From a virus, in IMG/VR virus record IMGVR_UViG_3300040801_004468, positions 1-26,638 of that record: a stretch of DNA of 26,638 bases; one strand, given 5' to 3'. Both the position numbers and the translations under genes were made by a program. The notes under the pieces are model-generated. The model was not told the origin of the DNA. It did not search any database and saw only the letters and a program-made list of their open reading frames with translations. Position 1 is the stretch's first letter. Each line of letters starts with the position of its first letter. This document shows positions 8,771 through 15,857 of this stretch, one piece after another.

Positions 8771-9044
8771 AGGTGGCGTGGATTTCGGGTTGACCGGCGA
8801 CAGTGCGCACCCGGTGCAGGCGCATACCGTCACGCTGAAATTCCCGCTTCACGGCTGCATTGAGCGCGGCGGGGTTCTCGCTCAGCACCCAGGACTGTAT
8901 ACCTACCCCGCGTGTAGGGGTAGCACGCAGCTCCCCCTTTTCCAGGCGCAGGAGCAGTACCTGGTGCTGACGATCGCTCTCACCTACGACCAGGTCGCCG
9001 TTTTCCATCGTCAGATCCATGCCTTCAAGCAGGAAGTCTTGCAT
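8763..9044 (-). CDS. Baseplate wedge protein, Mu gp46 / gp25-like
   Basis: A 93-residue protein. The opening MQDFLLEGMDLTMENGDLVV matches the start typical of Mu gp46-like proteins (a target list of the form DxxLxxxGDLxxGES). This is followed by a conserved block with TPTRGVGIQSWVLSENP and the C-terminal strand pattern. These proteins share the gp25-like fold that builds the wedge next to baseplate J. It is coupled by TAATG to the spike gene upstream and overlaps the LysM gene downstream. It probably acts inside the virion only. The family call is from pattern and order, without an alignment. Confidence 0.75.
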   Translation of the reverse strand: MQDFLLEGMDLTMENGDLVVGESDRQHQVLLLRLEKGELRATPTRGVGIQSWVLSENPAALNAAVKREFQRDGMRLHRVRTVAGQPEIHATYE

Positions 9045-9667
9045 TACGAGAGGTGAGTTTTAGTAGCTAGGTGATTCTGCAGGTTGGCGGATACCTGGTT
9101 AACCCCCTGGTTAATTGGCGGGATGCTAGTCTGCAGGGCTGTCAGAGCCGCCGTTAGCTGTGCGGTTGCCGGGTTGGCGGCAGCGGCAGCAGACTGAACC
9201 ACAGCGAACGCCTGAAGGGCAGTCGACAGCGTATTAAGCAGGGTACAAAGGCTTTTTAAATTGGTGTTAAGCCGGCTGCCCATCACCGCTGGTTCAAGTT
9301 GACCACCACCCAGCTCCACCCTTCCTACCGCTTCAATCTTTGAGGAATCGGCGCTAAGGCTTACTGTCTGAATGTTCACGCACCATTGGTCTAACTGTGA
9401 GTAGGCAACTACCAGGTAGTCGCTTTCCTGTCGTCCGAGGGACTCCAGGATAACCCAGCTACCTACAGCTGGAATACAGACCCGTCCATGCTGGTCCGAC
9501 CGGTCGGCCACCGCCTGTAAGCGGATGTCGAATAGCGTTATGCCATCCAGATCTACGGCATCGATGGTCAGCGCCCCCGTATCCACGCTAACTACTCTAG
9601 CCAGTATGCAGCCCTCACCACGCTCGCGGCGGACCATGTCCAGTAATGCCTGTCCTGCGTTCATCAT
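9044..9667 (-). CDS. Baseplate central spike, gpV / Mu gp45-like
   Basis: A 207-residue protein. Residues about 20-100 show alternating strands suited to an OB-fold (CILARVVSVDTGALTIDAVD, later VCIPAVGSWVILESLG and YLVVAYSQLDQW), as in gpV/Mu gp45 spikes. A tail of about 70 residues is helical and Ala/Thr-rich (AVVQSAAAAANPATAQLTAA). The C-terminus (KTHLS) lacks the iron-binding HxH tip of P2 gpV. It sits between the hub and the gp46-like gene, the expected place. The first two codons are both ATG; the upstream one at 9667 overlaps the hub stop by 4 bases. Function: membrane-piercing needle under the hub. Confidence 0.75.
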   Translation of the reverse strand: MMNAGQALLDMVRRERGEGCILARVVSVDTGALTIDAVDLDGITLFDIRLQAVADRSDQHGRVCIPAVGSWVILESLGRQESDYLVVAYSQLDQWCVNIQTVSLSADSSKIEAVGRVELGGGQLEPAVMGSRLNTNLKSLCTLLNTLSTALQAFAVVQSAAAAANPATAQLTAALTALQTSIPPINQGVNQVSANLQNHLATKTHLS

Positions 9668-10635
9668 CCTACCCGTAGTGTTGGTTCGATGCGCCGCCGC
9701 CCGCCGCTGCTGTTAATTGTAGTGCTCACCTTTTCGACCAGGTAGTCGCCCTCCCGGTTAGCGAATAGCTCATCGCGGAGCCGCGCAACATTACCGATCG
9801 CTGCCCGCGGACGCAGGAACGTACGTAGTGTTCCCCGGTAGCCGGTGCGGCTGTACTTTACGAGCTCCTCTCTAGCTCGCTCCTCCAGACTATCGCCCGG
9901 TGCCAAGTCGTAAAAGTACAGGGTACGCAGCTCGCCTTCCGGATCGCCCACCTCAACCGTTTCGAGCTCGTTGGATTTACTGACCCGGATAGCTTTGATC
10001 CGCAGGCGTACGTCGTTCGTGCTGACCCACTCCAGGTCGTGATCAATCACATTACGACCGATCGTCAGAGGTATCACGACATCGTCGCTATCGCTGGCCA
10101 GGCCGACGAACAACTCGCCAATCTTGCGGAAGTAGATCGTCAAGCCGTACTTGTCACGCAGTTGCTTGAGCGCCCGGGCGGCTGTCACGTTCTTCAGGTA
10201 GAACTTCGTGAAGTCAATCTGCGGTAGCTCGCCCACGAGCTCTACGCTTGTTCCGGCCACGATAAAGCTTAATACCTCGGCTAGCGTAGTACTTCGCCAG
10301 CTACGACGTAGGTTACGGCGACGTAGCTGGAACATATCGTCTTCGCACTCGATGCGTAGCGGCGTAGAAGGTGATATGCGACGCACGTAGCCTTTAAATT
10401 CTTCGTGGATGCGGTCATCGTAGCCGGCTCGAATGGTAACCGGGTCTCCTACCTGAAATATCTTCGCCGTTTCGGTCTCAGCCACAAACTCCCCGGATCG
10501 CTCCAGGCGTGCGGTAGTCGGTAACTCGATAATGGCCATAGCCCCCATCCGCGCCAGCGACTGCTCGATCTTGACCGAGTGCACCCTGGAGAACCGTTTG
10601 CCCGCGATGTCAGCTTCGCACTTTAGTACGTACAT
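9664..10635 (-). CDS. Baseplate hub protein, gpD / Mu gpP / T4 gp27-like
   Basis: A 323-residue protein. The N-terminus (MYVLKCEADIAGKRFSRVHS) and the segment VGDPVTIRAGYDDRIHEEFKG near 72-92 are typical of hub proteins of the late-control gpD / gp27 superfamily, where two barrel domains form a pseudo-hexameric ring. Further marks are RALKQLRDKYGLTIYF at about 154-169, and a basic C-terminal segment (YRGTLRTFLRPRAAIGNVA) ahead of a final strand region. The hub connects tail tube and spike. It follows the DUF6046-like gene with a 1-base overlap and precedes the spike gene, the standard order for contractile tails. Confidence 0.8.
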   Translation of the reverse strand: MYVLKCEADIAGKRFSRVHSVKIEQSLARMGAMAIIELPTTARLERSGEFVAETETAKIFQVGDPVTIRAGYDDRIHEEFKGYVRRISPSTPLRIECEDDMFQLRRRNLRRSWRSTTLAEVLSFIVAGTSVELVGELPQIDFTKFYLKNVTAARALKQLRDKYGLTIYFRKIGELFVGLASDSDDVVIPLTIGRNVIDHDLEWVSTNDVRLRIKAIRVSKSNELETVEVGDPEGELRTLYFYDLAPGDSLEERAREELVKYSRTGYRGTLRTFLRPRAAIGNVARLRDELFANREGDYLVEKVSTTINSSGGRRRIEPTLRVG

Positions 10636-11201
10636 CAGGCGTCTATTTCGAGGATGAAGTCTTCGTCCGATCGGCAGCTCAGTTCGTAGGCCTGAACGTG
10701 CTGAAAGCCCCGCTGCTCGGGGAGTGTGATGTCGCGGATCACCAGGCGTTCAATACCGAGCAGCGCAGTGAGTCCGCTTTCGACCTTAAGCGCCTCCGGA
10801 CGCAGGTAGAGCTCGTGGAGCTGCTGCACCTCGTCCTCCGGATAGTCCTTATTGTTGTTGAGCTGGAAGGCAACACCCCGGATCAGCACGTCGTAGTCGT
10901 CGATGCCGATCAGCTCCTTGACTGCCCCCCGGCGGGAGCTTCCCACCAGGGTAGTCTCTACGATACGCTTACGGCCCCGTATCCGCACTACCGGCTCACC
11001 GGGTAGCTGGACGCCCCCCAGACGCACCGGGAGGAAATAGGGCCGCCCCAGTGCGTCCACAGCGGCAAGTGAGCGCTGCATCTGTACAAACTGACTCCCG
11101 CCGTCCGTAGCGATGTTATCTACGTCGAAAGGCTGGGGCTGATCGGTCCCATCATCGAAGGCCTCGCGTAGCAGCTCGGCTATGCTATAGGTACTGGCCA
11201 T
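10635..11201 (-). CDS. DUF6046-like tail/baseplate protein
   Basis: A 188-residue protein. Its pattern matches proteins that I recall as DUF6046 from Bacteroidota contractile phages: an IVETTLVGSSRRGAVKELI segment near 80-98 (in homologues KxIVKTxxxGRxGTVKEYI), DDYDVLIRGV after it, an EDEVQQLHELYLRPEAL block, and an LPEQRGFQHVQAYELSCRSD block close to the C-terminus. Position after the tape measure and before the hub equals that of Mu gpN or T4 gp53/gp48-type tail-tube initiator proteins, so a role in joining tape measure, tube and hub is plausible. No experimental function is known to me. It starts by TAATG overlap with the tape measure gene. Confidence 0.75.
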   Translation of the reverse strand: MASTYSIAELLREAFDDGTDQPQPFDVDNIATDGGSQFVQMQRSLAAVDALGRPYFLPVRLGGVQLPGEPVVRIRGRKRIVETTLVGSSRRGAVKELIGIDDYDVLIRGVAFQLNNNKDYPEDEVQQLHELYLRPEALKVESGLTALLGIERLVIRDITLPEQRGFQHVQAYELSCRSDEDFILEIDA

Positions 11202-12967
11202 TACTGGAGCTGTTGGGTAGTGTTGATGACCTGGACGAGTTTGGCGAGCACCTGGTCGGCCAGGTCGTCGATACCGTCGCTCGCCTTTTGGGTGTGCAAC
11301 GTGATGGTTTCGACCAGCTTACCGATGGAGATGTTGTAGTTCCGCTGACGCGCGCCGCCGCCGGTGATCGAGCTCATACCCTTACGTAGCTGCTCGTCGC
11401 TCTTTGCGCCCGTCCCACCTGCGTCCGCGTCCGCTGCACTACCTGTTTGGGTGTCGCCAAACGTAGCGCTGAGCGAGTCCGGTTTTGCGGCCGCCCTGGC
11501 CACTTTACTGGCTTCCTGATCCTGCCGGAAACTAGCACGGCCTTTAGCCTGGCCCCGCTTATAGCCTTCGTATACGGTGCGCCCGAGGTTAGACGGTAGC
11601 ATTCCGCTATAGGCTTCCTTAGCGGCCTTACCACTTTCGATGAAGGCAGCCTTGATCTTCTGCAGATCGAAGGACAGGGCTGCCTCGATGAGCGTAGCGG
11701 CCGTTTTGAAGGGCGAGATGAGGAACTGGAATACCGCGCTTCCTACGCTCTTGAGCGTCTCCCAGATACCATTCAGGTATCCCCGCCACTCCTCCGAGGT
11801 CTTCCAGGCTACCGTCATGGCCGCGACCAGTGCACCGATAGCCATCACCGTGGCCCCGATGGGATTGAGCGATATGGTGAGGTTAAGCGCCGTCATGACC
11901 TTAGTGAAAAAGCCCCCGGTGGCAGCAGCAAAAGCAGTAGCGATACCGTAGGCCTTCATAGCGATTGCGCCCCCTATTGCAGCACCTGCAACCATGGGGA
12001 TGATCTCCGCATTACGTGCGAGCCATTCGGCCGCCGGGATCAGGACCTTATCGACCAACTTGATGGCCGTCGGCATCAGCTTCTGGCCAAGGTTCTCCTG
12101 TAGTCGTAGTACGGCATTGTCCATCGCGGCGAAACGGGCGTTAGCCGTACCGAGGGCCGCTTCTACGCCCCCGCCGAATTCCTTATGCAGTTGTTGGGCA
12201 AAGCGGGGCAAAAAGTCCTCGGACATGATCTTACCCGAGTCGAGCATCTTATTGAACTCCCCCTGCGTCATATTCATGGACCGGGAGGCAATGGCCAGGG
12301 CCCCCGGCAGACGTTCACCCAGCTGCCCCCGCAGTTCTTCGGCCGAAACCTTACCCTTGCTGGCCATTTGCGAGAGCGCCAGGAATGCCCCTTCGGTTTC
12401 TTCGGCCGACATACCAACCACCCGGCCGGCCTCGGCTACGGAGTAGAACACGTCCCGCGCCTGCTGTCCTTCCAGACTGGTACCGCGGACCGCTCCCATC
12501 CATTTCTGGAACGCCGGTAGGCTGGAACGCATCGACACGCTGAGACTATCCGTCGTCTGTCGCAGGAACTTCACGTTCTCAGCCCCCTGCCCCGCAGTGG
12601 CAAAGTCGAGTGACGTAGTGGTGCTCTCCAGATCGGCCGCAGTGCGCAGCGAGTCGTAGGCAAACTTTACCGCGCCGACCTGGGCCGCCAAACGCATCAT
12701 CGAGCCGGCGACCTGGTTAGCACCCCGCTCCGCCTTACTGACGAAGCGGCCACTGGCATCACGTGCCTGGTTGAAGGCCGAGGTAACCTTACCTACGCCC
12801 CGCTCCGCTTTACTCGTAAAGCGACCGGTAGCATCCCGGGCCTGCTTAGTGGAGTGGTGCACCCGATCTACCGCCGTATCCAGCTTGTCTACCGCAGCAG
12901 TAGCCCGGCCCACCGTAGTGGACTGGGCTACTTTGAGGCCGATGGTATAGGTAAAGCCGGTACTCAC
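11201..12967 (-). CDS. Tail tape measure protein
   Basis: A 588-residue protein. Residues about 85-285 match the tape measure domain (TIGR02675 type): SAEETEGAFLALSQMASKGK, then VSAEELRGQLGERLPGALAI and FNKMLDSGKIMSEDFLPRF. A hydrophobic region follows at about 330-400 (MVAGAAIGGAIAMKAYG), as in proteins ejected into the host envelope. The N-terminal 90 residues are helical and contain a near-perfect 25-residue repeat. It sets tail length by lining the tube; 588 residues is short and implies a fairly short tail if the usual proportionality holds. It starts at GTG 12967, overlapping the stop of the frameshifted chaperone product (GTGA). Confidence 0.9.
   Translation of the reverse strand: MSTGFTYTIGLKVAQSTTVGRATAAVDKLDTAVDRVHHSTKQARDATGRFTSKAERGVGKVTSAFNQARDASGRFVSKAERGANQVAGSMMRLAAQVGAVKFAYDSLRTAADLESTTTSLDFATAGQGAENVKFLRQTTDSLSVSMRSSLPAFQKWMGAVRGTSLEGQQARDVFYSVAEAGRVVGMSAEETEGAFLALSQMASKGKVSAEELRGQLGERLPGALAIASRSMNMTQGEFNKMLDSGKIMSEDFLPRFAQQLHKEFGGGVEAALGTANARFAAMDNAVLRLQENLGQKLMPTAIKLVDKVLIPAAEWLARNAEIIPMVAGAAIGGAIAMKAYGIATAFAAATGGFFTKVMTALNLTISLNPIGATVMAIGALVAAMTVAWKTSEEWRGYLNGIWETLKSVGSAVFQFLISPFKTAATLIEAALSFDLQKIKAAFIESGKAAKEAYSGMLPSNLGRTVYEGYKRGQAKGRASFRQDQEASKVARAAAKPDSLSATFGDTQTGSAADADAGGTGAKSDEQLRKGMSSITGGGARQRNYNISIGKLVETITLHTQKASDGIDDLADQVLAKLVQVINTTQQLQ
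12722..12844 (-). repeat. Duplicated 25-residue unit in the tape measure N-terminus
   Basis: Residues 42-57 (QARDATGRFTSKAERG) and 67-82 (QARDASGRFVSKAERG) are almost the same, with a period of 25 residues. The two DNA copies differ at many synonymous positions, so this is an old or selected duplication rather than a recent slippage product. In tape measure proteins added helical repeats lengthen the molecule. Confidence 0.85.
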
Positions 12968-13131
12968 TTAGCTTCCTGTTGGCGGATGTGTTTGAGGTGG
13001 GCAAAGAGCTGGGCCCAGGTATGATCGTCGAGCTCTGCGGGATTGGGGACGTGCAGGTAGTAGCGCAGCATCGTATCTATGTAGCCGATCCAGTCTCCCG
13101 ACTCCGGACCGCCGCGGGCTGCGCTTAGAGC
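12964..13131 (-). CDS. Tail assembly chaperone, -1 frame extension (GT-like)
   Basis: This reading frame has no start of its own at its 5' end but encodes a protein-like stretch of 55 codons: ALSAARGGPESGDWIGYIDT, then MLRYYLHVPNPAELDDHTWA and an ending HIRQQEAK before TGA at 12966-12964. It is exactly the -1 frame relative to the upstream 99-residue chaperone and is entered at the slippery A AAA AAG (13137-13131), just before that gene's stop. A fusion of about 152 residues would result, like lambda gpG-GT and Mu gp41/42. These fusions bind the tape measure during tail assembly. The stop overlaps the tape measure start. Aromatic and Pro/Trp-containing composition supports real coding. Confidence 0.85.
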   Translation of the reverse strand, partial: ALSAARGGPESGDWIGYIDTMLRYYLHVPNPAELDDHTWAQLFAHLKHIRQQEAK

Positions 13132-13424
13132 TTTTTTAGGCTTACCGTTGCCGTCTGGAAGATCTCATCGATATGCGCCTGCAGGCTGATGAGCGCTCCG
13201 GCATCTTCCAGGATGTCGTCGCTGCCCCAGAGCGTGCAGTTTTCTACTACCACCTCGACCATGGCCAGGGGGTTAGTGCGCGACTTCGCCATAGCCAGGC
13301 CAGCGACCTGGCGGCTGGGCTTCGCTAGAATAATAGTGCGGCCGTCGATGTCGATCTCGAAGACCTGGCCGTGTTCTTTTTTCCACTCCTTGATCTGGTG
13401 GTCGGTAGGGCGTTTGTCTGGCAT
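13125..13424 (-). CDS. Tail assembly chaperone, zero-frame product (G-like)
   Basis: A 99-residue soluble protein, starting MPDKRPTDHQIKEWKKEHGQ and ending ATVSLKKL. It lies between the tail tube and tape measure genes, the canonical place of the G/GT chaperone pair of long-tailed phages. Size, charge pattern and the slippery heptamer just before its stop all agree. Only about a few percent of ribosomes normally shift, giving a small amount of the longer product; both forms keep the tape measure soluble while the tube polymerises. It starts 11 bases after the tube stop, at an ATG. Confidence 0.85.
   Translation of the reverse strand: MPDKRPTDHQIKEWKKEHGQVFEIDIDGRTIILAKPSRQVAGLAMAKSRTNPLAMVEVVVENCTLWGSDDILEDAGALISLQAHIDEIFQTATVSLKKL
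13131..13137 (-). promoter_or_regulatory. Programmed -1 frameshift slippery heptamer A AAA AAG
   Basis: Read in the chaperone frame the codons are CTA AAA AAG CTC TAA, a canonical X XXY YYZ heptamer two codons before the stop. The downstream RNA is GC-rich (for example CCCGCGGCGG) and could form a stimulatory stem, but I have not folded it. Confidence 0.85.
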
Positions 13425-13435
13425 GTAATCCGTGT

Positions 13436-13867
13436 TTAAGCGTTAGTCTTTTTGGCCAGTGCCATGAAGGGCACCGTGACGGCCATGAATTTGTCGTTCT
13501 GCCCCATGCCTTTCTCGTACTCTCCGAACTGAACCCCCAGCAAGATGTCGGTACGCAGGCTATTGCCCGATCCGTAGCTCATTACGATCTCTACGCCGGG
13601 CAGGTCGGTCAGATCGGCGGTAGGGTCTTCCAGGGCGACTTGGGCGGCCTGATCGAGCAGATCGATCTCGCTCTGCAGTAGCGTCACCTCCCCCTCCGTG
13701 GTCTTGTTTCCCGTGGCGATCGCACGGGGTAGGTTGCCGGCGCCGAAAATGAACTCCTTCTCGGTGGCGGTCTTGATCTTAATGCCCTGGATGCCGGTCA
13801 CCTTACGGCCGGCGATAATGACGTTGAGGTCCTTCCAGGCAAATTCGTCGGAGCTAAATAGGGGCAT
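13436..13867 (-). CDS. Tail tube protein
   Basis: A 143-residue protein, MPLFSSDEFAWKDLNVIIAG and onward with ITGI-type strands (KVTGIQGIKIKTATEKEFIF), a Gly/Asn segment (AGNLPRAIATGNKTTEGEVT) and a closing KFMAVTVPFMALAKKT. This matches the small beta-barrel tube proteins of Mu-like Bacteroidota phages, in which the GEVTL strand and the C-terminal strand form the hexameric ring. It sits 3 bases downstream of the sheath gene and upstream of the chaperone, as expected for the sheath - tube - chaperone order. It forms the inner tube through which DNA passes. Confidence 0.85.
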   Translation of the reverse strand: MPLFSSDEFAWKDLNVIIAGRKVTGIQGIKIKTATEKEFIFGAGNLPRAIATGNKTTEGEVTLLQSEIDLLDQAAQVALEDPTADLTDLPGVEIVMSYGSGNSLRTDILLGVQFGEYEKGMGQNDKFMAVTVPFMALAKKTNA

Positions 13868-13870
13868 GGG

Positions 13871-15058
13871 TTAGACGTTATTGGCGGCCTGGAAGCCGAG
13901 TTTTACAATGATGTCCTGAGCGTAGCCGACCGGACGGATACGCGCCTCGATGCAGATCCTGCCGGTAGTGATCACGTTCTGCTCCAGGTCGATGTAGGCC
14001 GCAAAGCCACTGATCTCGCCGTTAGCCGTCATAGCCTGGTTTACAGCGCGTTCGATGATGGCCTGGTAGTACTTCGCCAGGGCCGGATCGATGCGCCCCT
14101 GAGCGTCGATAGCGACCTCATCGAGCACCTGCTCGACGTAGGTGACGTAGGCGATGGTAGTAGCCTTATCGATCACGCGCCCGTAGCTGAGCCGTCGGTA
14201 GTCGTCCTGGGAGGAAGTGGCCGTAGGATCGTTGCTGAAGAAGTAGCCCGCCTTACCCTGGTAGGTGCGTAGCGTGACGAAGCCCTTATCGTGGAGGACG
14301 GCAGCCTCGCCCAGGGCTTGCTCTACTGGCTTGACGCCAATGAAGGCCGTAGATGTCTTAAGTGCCCCGTCCTTCACGCGCCCGATGTTGCGCTGAACGG
14401 GGATGCGGGCGGCGCGCCCCAGCAGCAGTCCGAGAGCCGCACCGTTGCCGACGGTAGTATCTCCGAGTAGAACGGTGACCCGATTATCCGTGCGCTCGGT
14501 TAGATCGACCAGCCCGCCGAAGTCACCGTCGTAGAACGTACCCTCCAGGAGGACACGAACCGGTTCGTGACTGGCTGCGAAGCCTTCGGCAAGGGCCTGC
14601 GCCTTACCAATGGCCGAAAGAACATCCGCATCGACGTGATCATCCTCGGCGTCGGATGCGTAGCCAGCATCCGGAGAGCGGGTGATGCCCAGTAGCCGAA
14701 TTTTGCCGGCTGCGGCGGTAAGTAGCTGTACGGCGTAGTCGGTTTCAGCCAGGTCGGCCATTGCCGTCAGACCAACCGCCTGGCTTACCAGCATGATCCA
14801 GATACGCGCCCCGTCGCCCGCCTCGGCATAGAACGCCGCCAGGTGGTGGTAGACGCGTACACCGTTTAGCTCGTCGTAGTCGGCATCGATACCCAGCGCT
14901 TCTACGTCCGCCAGACGCGTGACGAGCCGGGGAGTAAGTAAGGAAAGCGAGGTGGCCGCCGGGCCTTGCAGTAGCAGACCGGCCAGACCGTCATCGGTCG
15001 GTACCAGGCCGGGCAGGGCTCCGTTCTGAATTTGAATGTCAACGCCGGGAAGACCCAT
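13871..15058 (-). CDS. Contractile tail sheath protein, DUF2586-like
   Basis: 395 residues when started at the ATG at 15058 (MGLPGVDIQIQNGALPGLVP), which resembles the usual MGLPxVxI start of Bacteroidota sheaths. An upstream ATG at 15127 would add 23 residues. Other marks: LLQGPAATSLSLLTPRLVTR near 30-45, RIWIMLVSQAVG, VRVLLEGTFYDGDF, AFIGVKPVEQALGEAAVLHD, LRTYQGKAGYFFSNDPTATS, and a C-terminal domain (NVITTGRICIEARIRPVGYA). In the DUF2586 family the C-terminal segment is the conserved core of the sheath. The protein contracts on infection. It is the first tail gene downstream of the holin-like gene, after a 157-base non-coding island. Confidence 0.85.
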   Translation of the reverse strand: MGLPGVDIQIQNGALPGLVPTDDGLAGLLLQGPAATSLSLLTPRLVTRLADVEALGIDADYDELNGVRVYHHLAAFYAEAGDGARIWIMLVSQAVGLTAMADLAETDYAVQLLTAAAGKIRLLGITRSPDAGYASDAEDDHVDADVLSAIGKAQALAEGFAASHEPVRVLLEGTFYDGDFGGLVDLTERTDNRVTVLLGDTTVGNGAALGLLLGRAARIPVQRNIGRVKDGALKTSTAFIGVKPVEQALGEAAVLHDKGFVTLRTYQGKAGYFFSNDPTATSSQDDYRRLSYGRVIDKATTIAYVTYVEQVLDEVAIDAQGRIDPALAKYYQAIIERAVNQAMTANGEISGFAAYIDLEQNVITTGRICIEARIRPVGYAQDIIVKLGFQAANNV

Positions 15059-15151
15059 GAGTAGAAGTTGGTGGGATTCGGTGGCTGTTACCCCGACCGG
15101 GAGGCCGGGGCAACTGAAAAACGCCATCGTAGAAAACCAGAATAGAAATAG

Positions 15152-15200
15152 GGCGCGTGGGCGGAATCGAACCGCCCCGGGAGGGCATCACAGCACGCGC
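15152..15200 (-). other. tRNA-like acceptor/T-arm element (truncated or degenerate tRNA)
   Basis: On the minus strand the sequence reads GCGCGTG (15200-15194), 17 bases, then GGCGG-TTCGATT-CCGCC (15176-15160), then CACGCGC (15159-15153). The T-arm has a perfect 5-bp stem, a canonical TTCGATT loop and the full B-box GGTTCGATTCC. The flanking heptamers pair perfectly as an acceptor stem directly stacked on it. The 17-base linker starts CTGTGAT, the form of an anticodon loop for His (GTG), but no anticodon or D stem pairs. No CCA is encoded. It lies in the gap between the holin-like and sheath genes. It may be a tRNA relic, a tRNA-like RNA or a processing signal. Confidence 0.55.
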
Positions 15201-15215
15201 TGCAGGCGGGTGGTG

Positions 15216-15521
15216 CTAGGGCGCGGGGTGGGTACCGCCCTGCTTGGCCTTGTTGGGGATGACGGCATCGAAGATTCGCCGCAGCCAGCGGAAGCCGGCA
15301 TCATCTTTGGTGGTGGGCGTTAGCCGCACGACGACCTCGATGACACCCAGCAGGGCACTGAGCAGGCTTACCCAGTGGAGCAGGATGAACTGCCAGACGG
15401 AAAAGCCCGTCTCGGCCACGTCGGCGGCATCTTCGATGCCGACGCCGGCGTCCTGGGCTACGAGAGGAATGCAGCAGAATAGGGCCAGCAGGCAGAGCAT
15501 GTAGAGCTGGTAACGCTTCAT
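15216..15521 (-). CDS. Holin-like membrane protein with signal peptide
   Basis: A 101-residue protein: a hydrophobic signal-like N-terminus (MKRYQLYMLCLLALFCCIPLVA, cleavage likely before QDAG), a short acidic spacer (IEDAADVAETGF), one membrane segment (FILLHWVSLLSALLGVIEVV), then a charged cytoplasmic-type tail (RLTPTTKDDAGFRWLRRIFD). Small proteins of this build, with the RLTPTxKDD motif after the membrane helix, are common in Bacteroidota phages and are annotated as putative holins. It would permeabilise the inner membrane to release or activate the endolysin. Unusually, it lies in the tail operon while the amidase is in the opposite operon. A structural membrane role cannot be excluded. 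Confidence 0.65.
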   Translation of the reverse strand: MKRYQLYMLCLLALFCCIPLVAQDAGVGIEDAADVAETGFSVWQFILLHWVSLLSALLGVIEVVVRLTPTTKDDAGFRWLRRIFDAVIPNKAKQGGTHPAP

Positions 15522-15575
15522 AATGGAGGGATGAGAGAAGTGACTGGTTAGGGATGAGGGGGGAAGGGTAGCGAC

Positions 15576-15848
15576 CTACTCTTCTTCGTTGTGGTCCGGG
15601 TCCAGATCGCGTGGATCACCGGTGCCGAAGTCTTCGGCATTACCGCCGGTGTCCGGATCGGAAGCGGGCGGATCGGGAAGCGGCGGCAGCACGAGCGCCT
15701 CGTCCTGGTCACGCCTGACGACGCGAACCTGACGACCGCTGGTGCGCGCCTGATTCTGCGCGTCCTGCTCGCGGATGTAGGGTGTGGAACCCACTACGTA
15801 GAGCCGCTCGGCTTCGGGGTGGGCGTCGAATACGGTGTTGAAGTTCAT
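15576..15848 (-). CDS. Small acidic protein downstream of major capsid, function unknown
   Basis: A 90-residue protein. Residues 1-50 form a conserved-looking fold (FDAHPEAERLYVVGSTPYI, then EQDAQNQARTSGRQVRVVRR) similar to small proteins that follow the capsid gene in other Mu-like Bacteroidota phages. The C-terminal 40 residues are disordered, proline-rich and strongly acidic (DPDTGGNAEDFGTGDPRDLD, ending DHNEEE). Position right after the capsid gene (9-base gap) would fit a head decoration protein, head completion factor or capsid chaperone. I know of no demonstrated function. Confidence 0.7.
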   Translation of the reverse strand: MNFNTVFDAHPEAERLYVVGSTPYIREQDAQNQARTSGRQVRVVRRDQDEALVLPPLPDPPASDPDTGGNAEDFGTGDPRDLDPDHNEEE

Positions 15849-15857
15849 GGGAGCGGT

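Noticed and set aside
15152-15225. Complete tRNA-His on the minus strand
   Set aside because: The T-arm and a GTG anticodon-like loop are present, but no D-stem, no anticodon stem and no full-length acceptor pairing at the normal distance could be found, so only the shorter tRNA-like element is reported.
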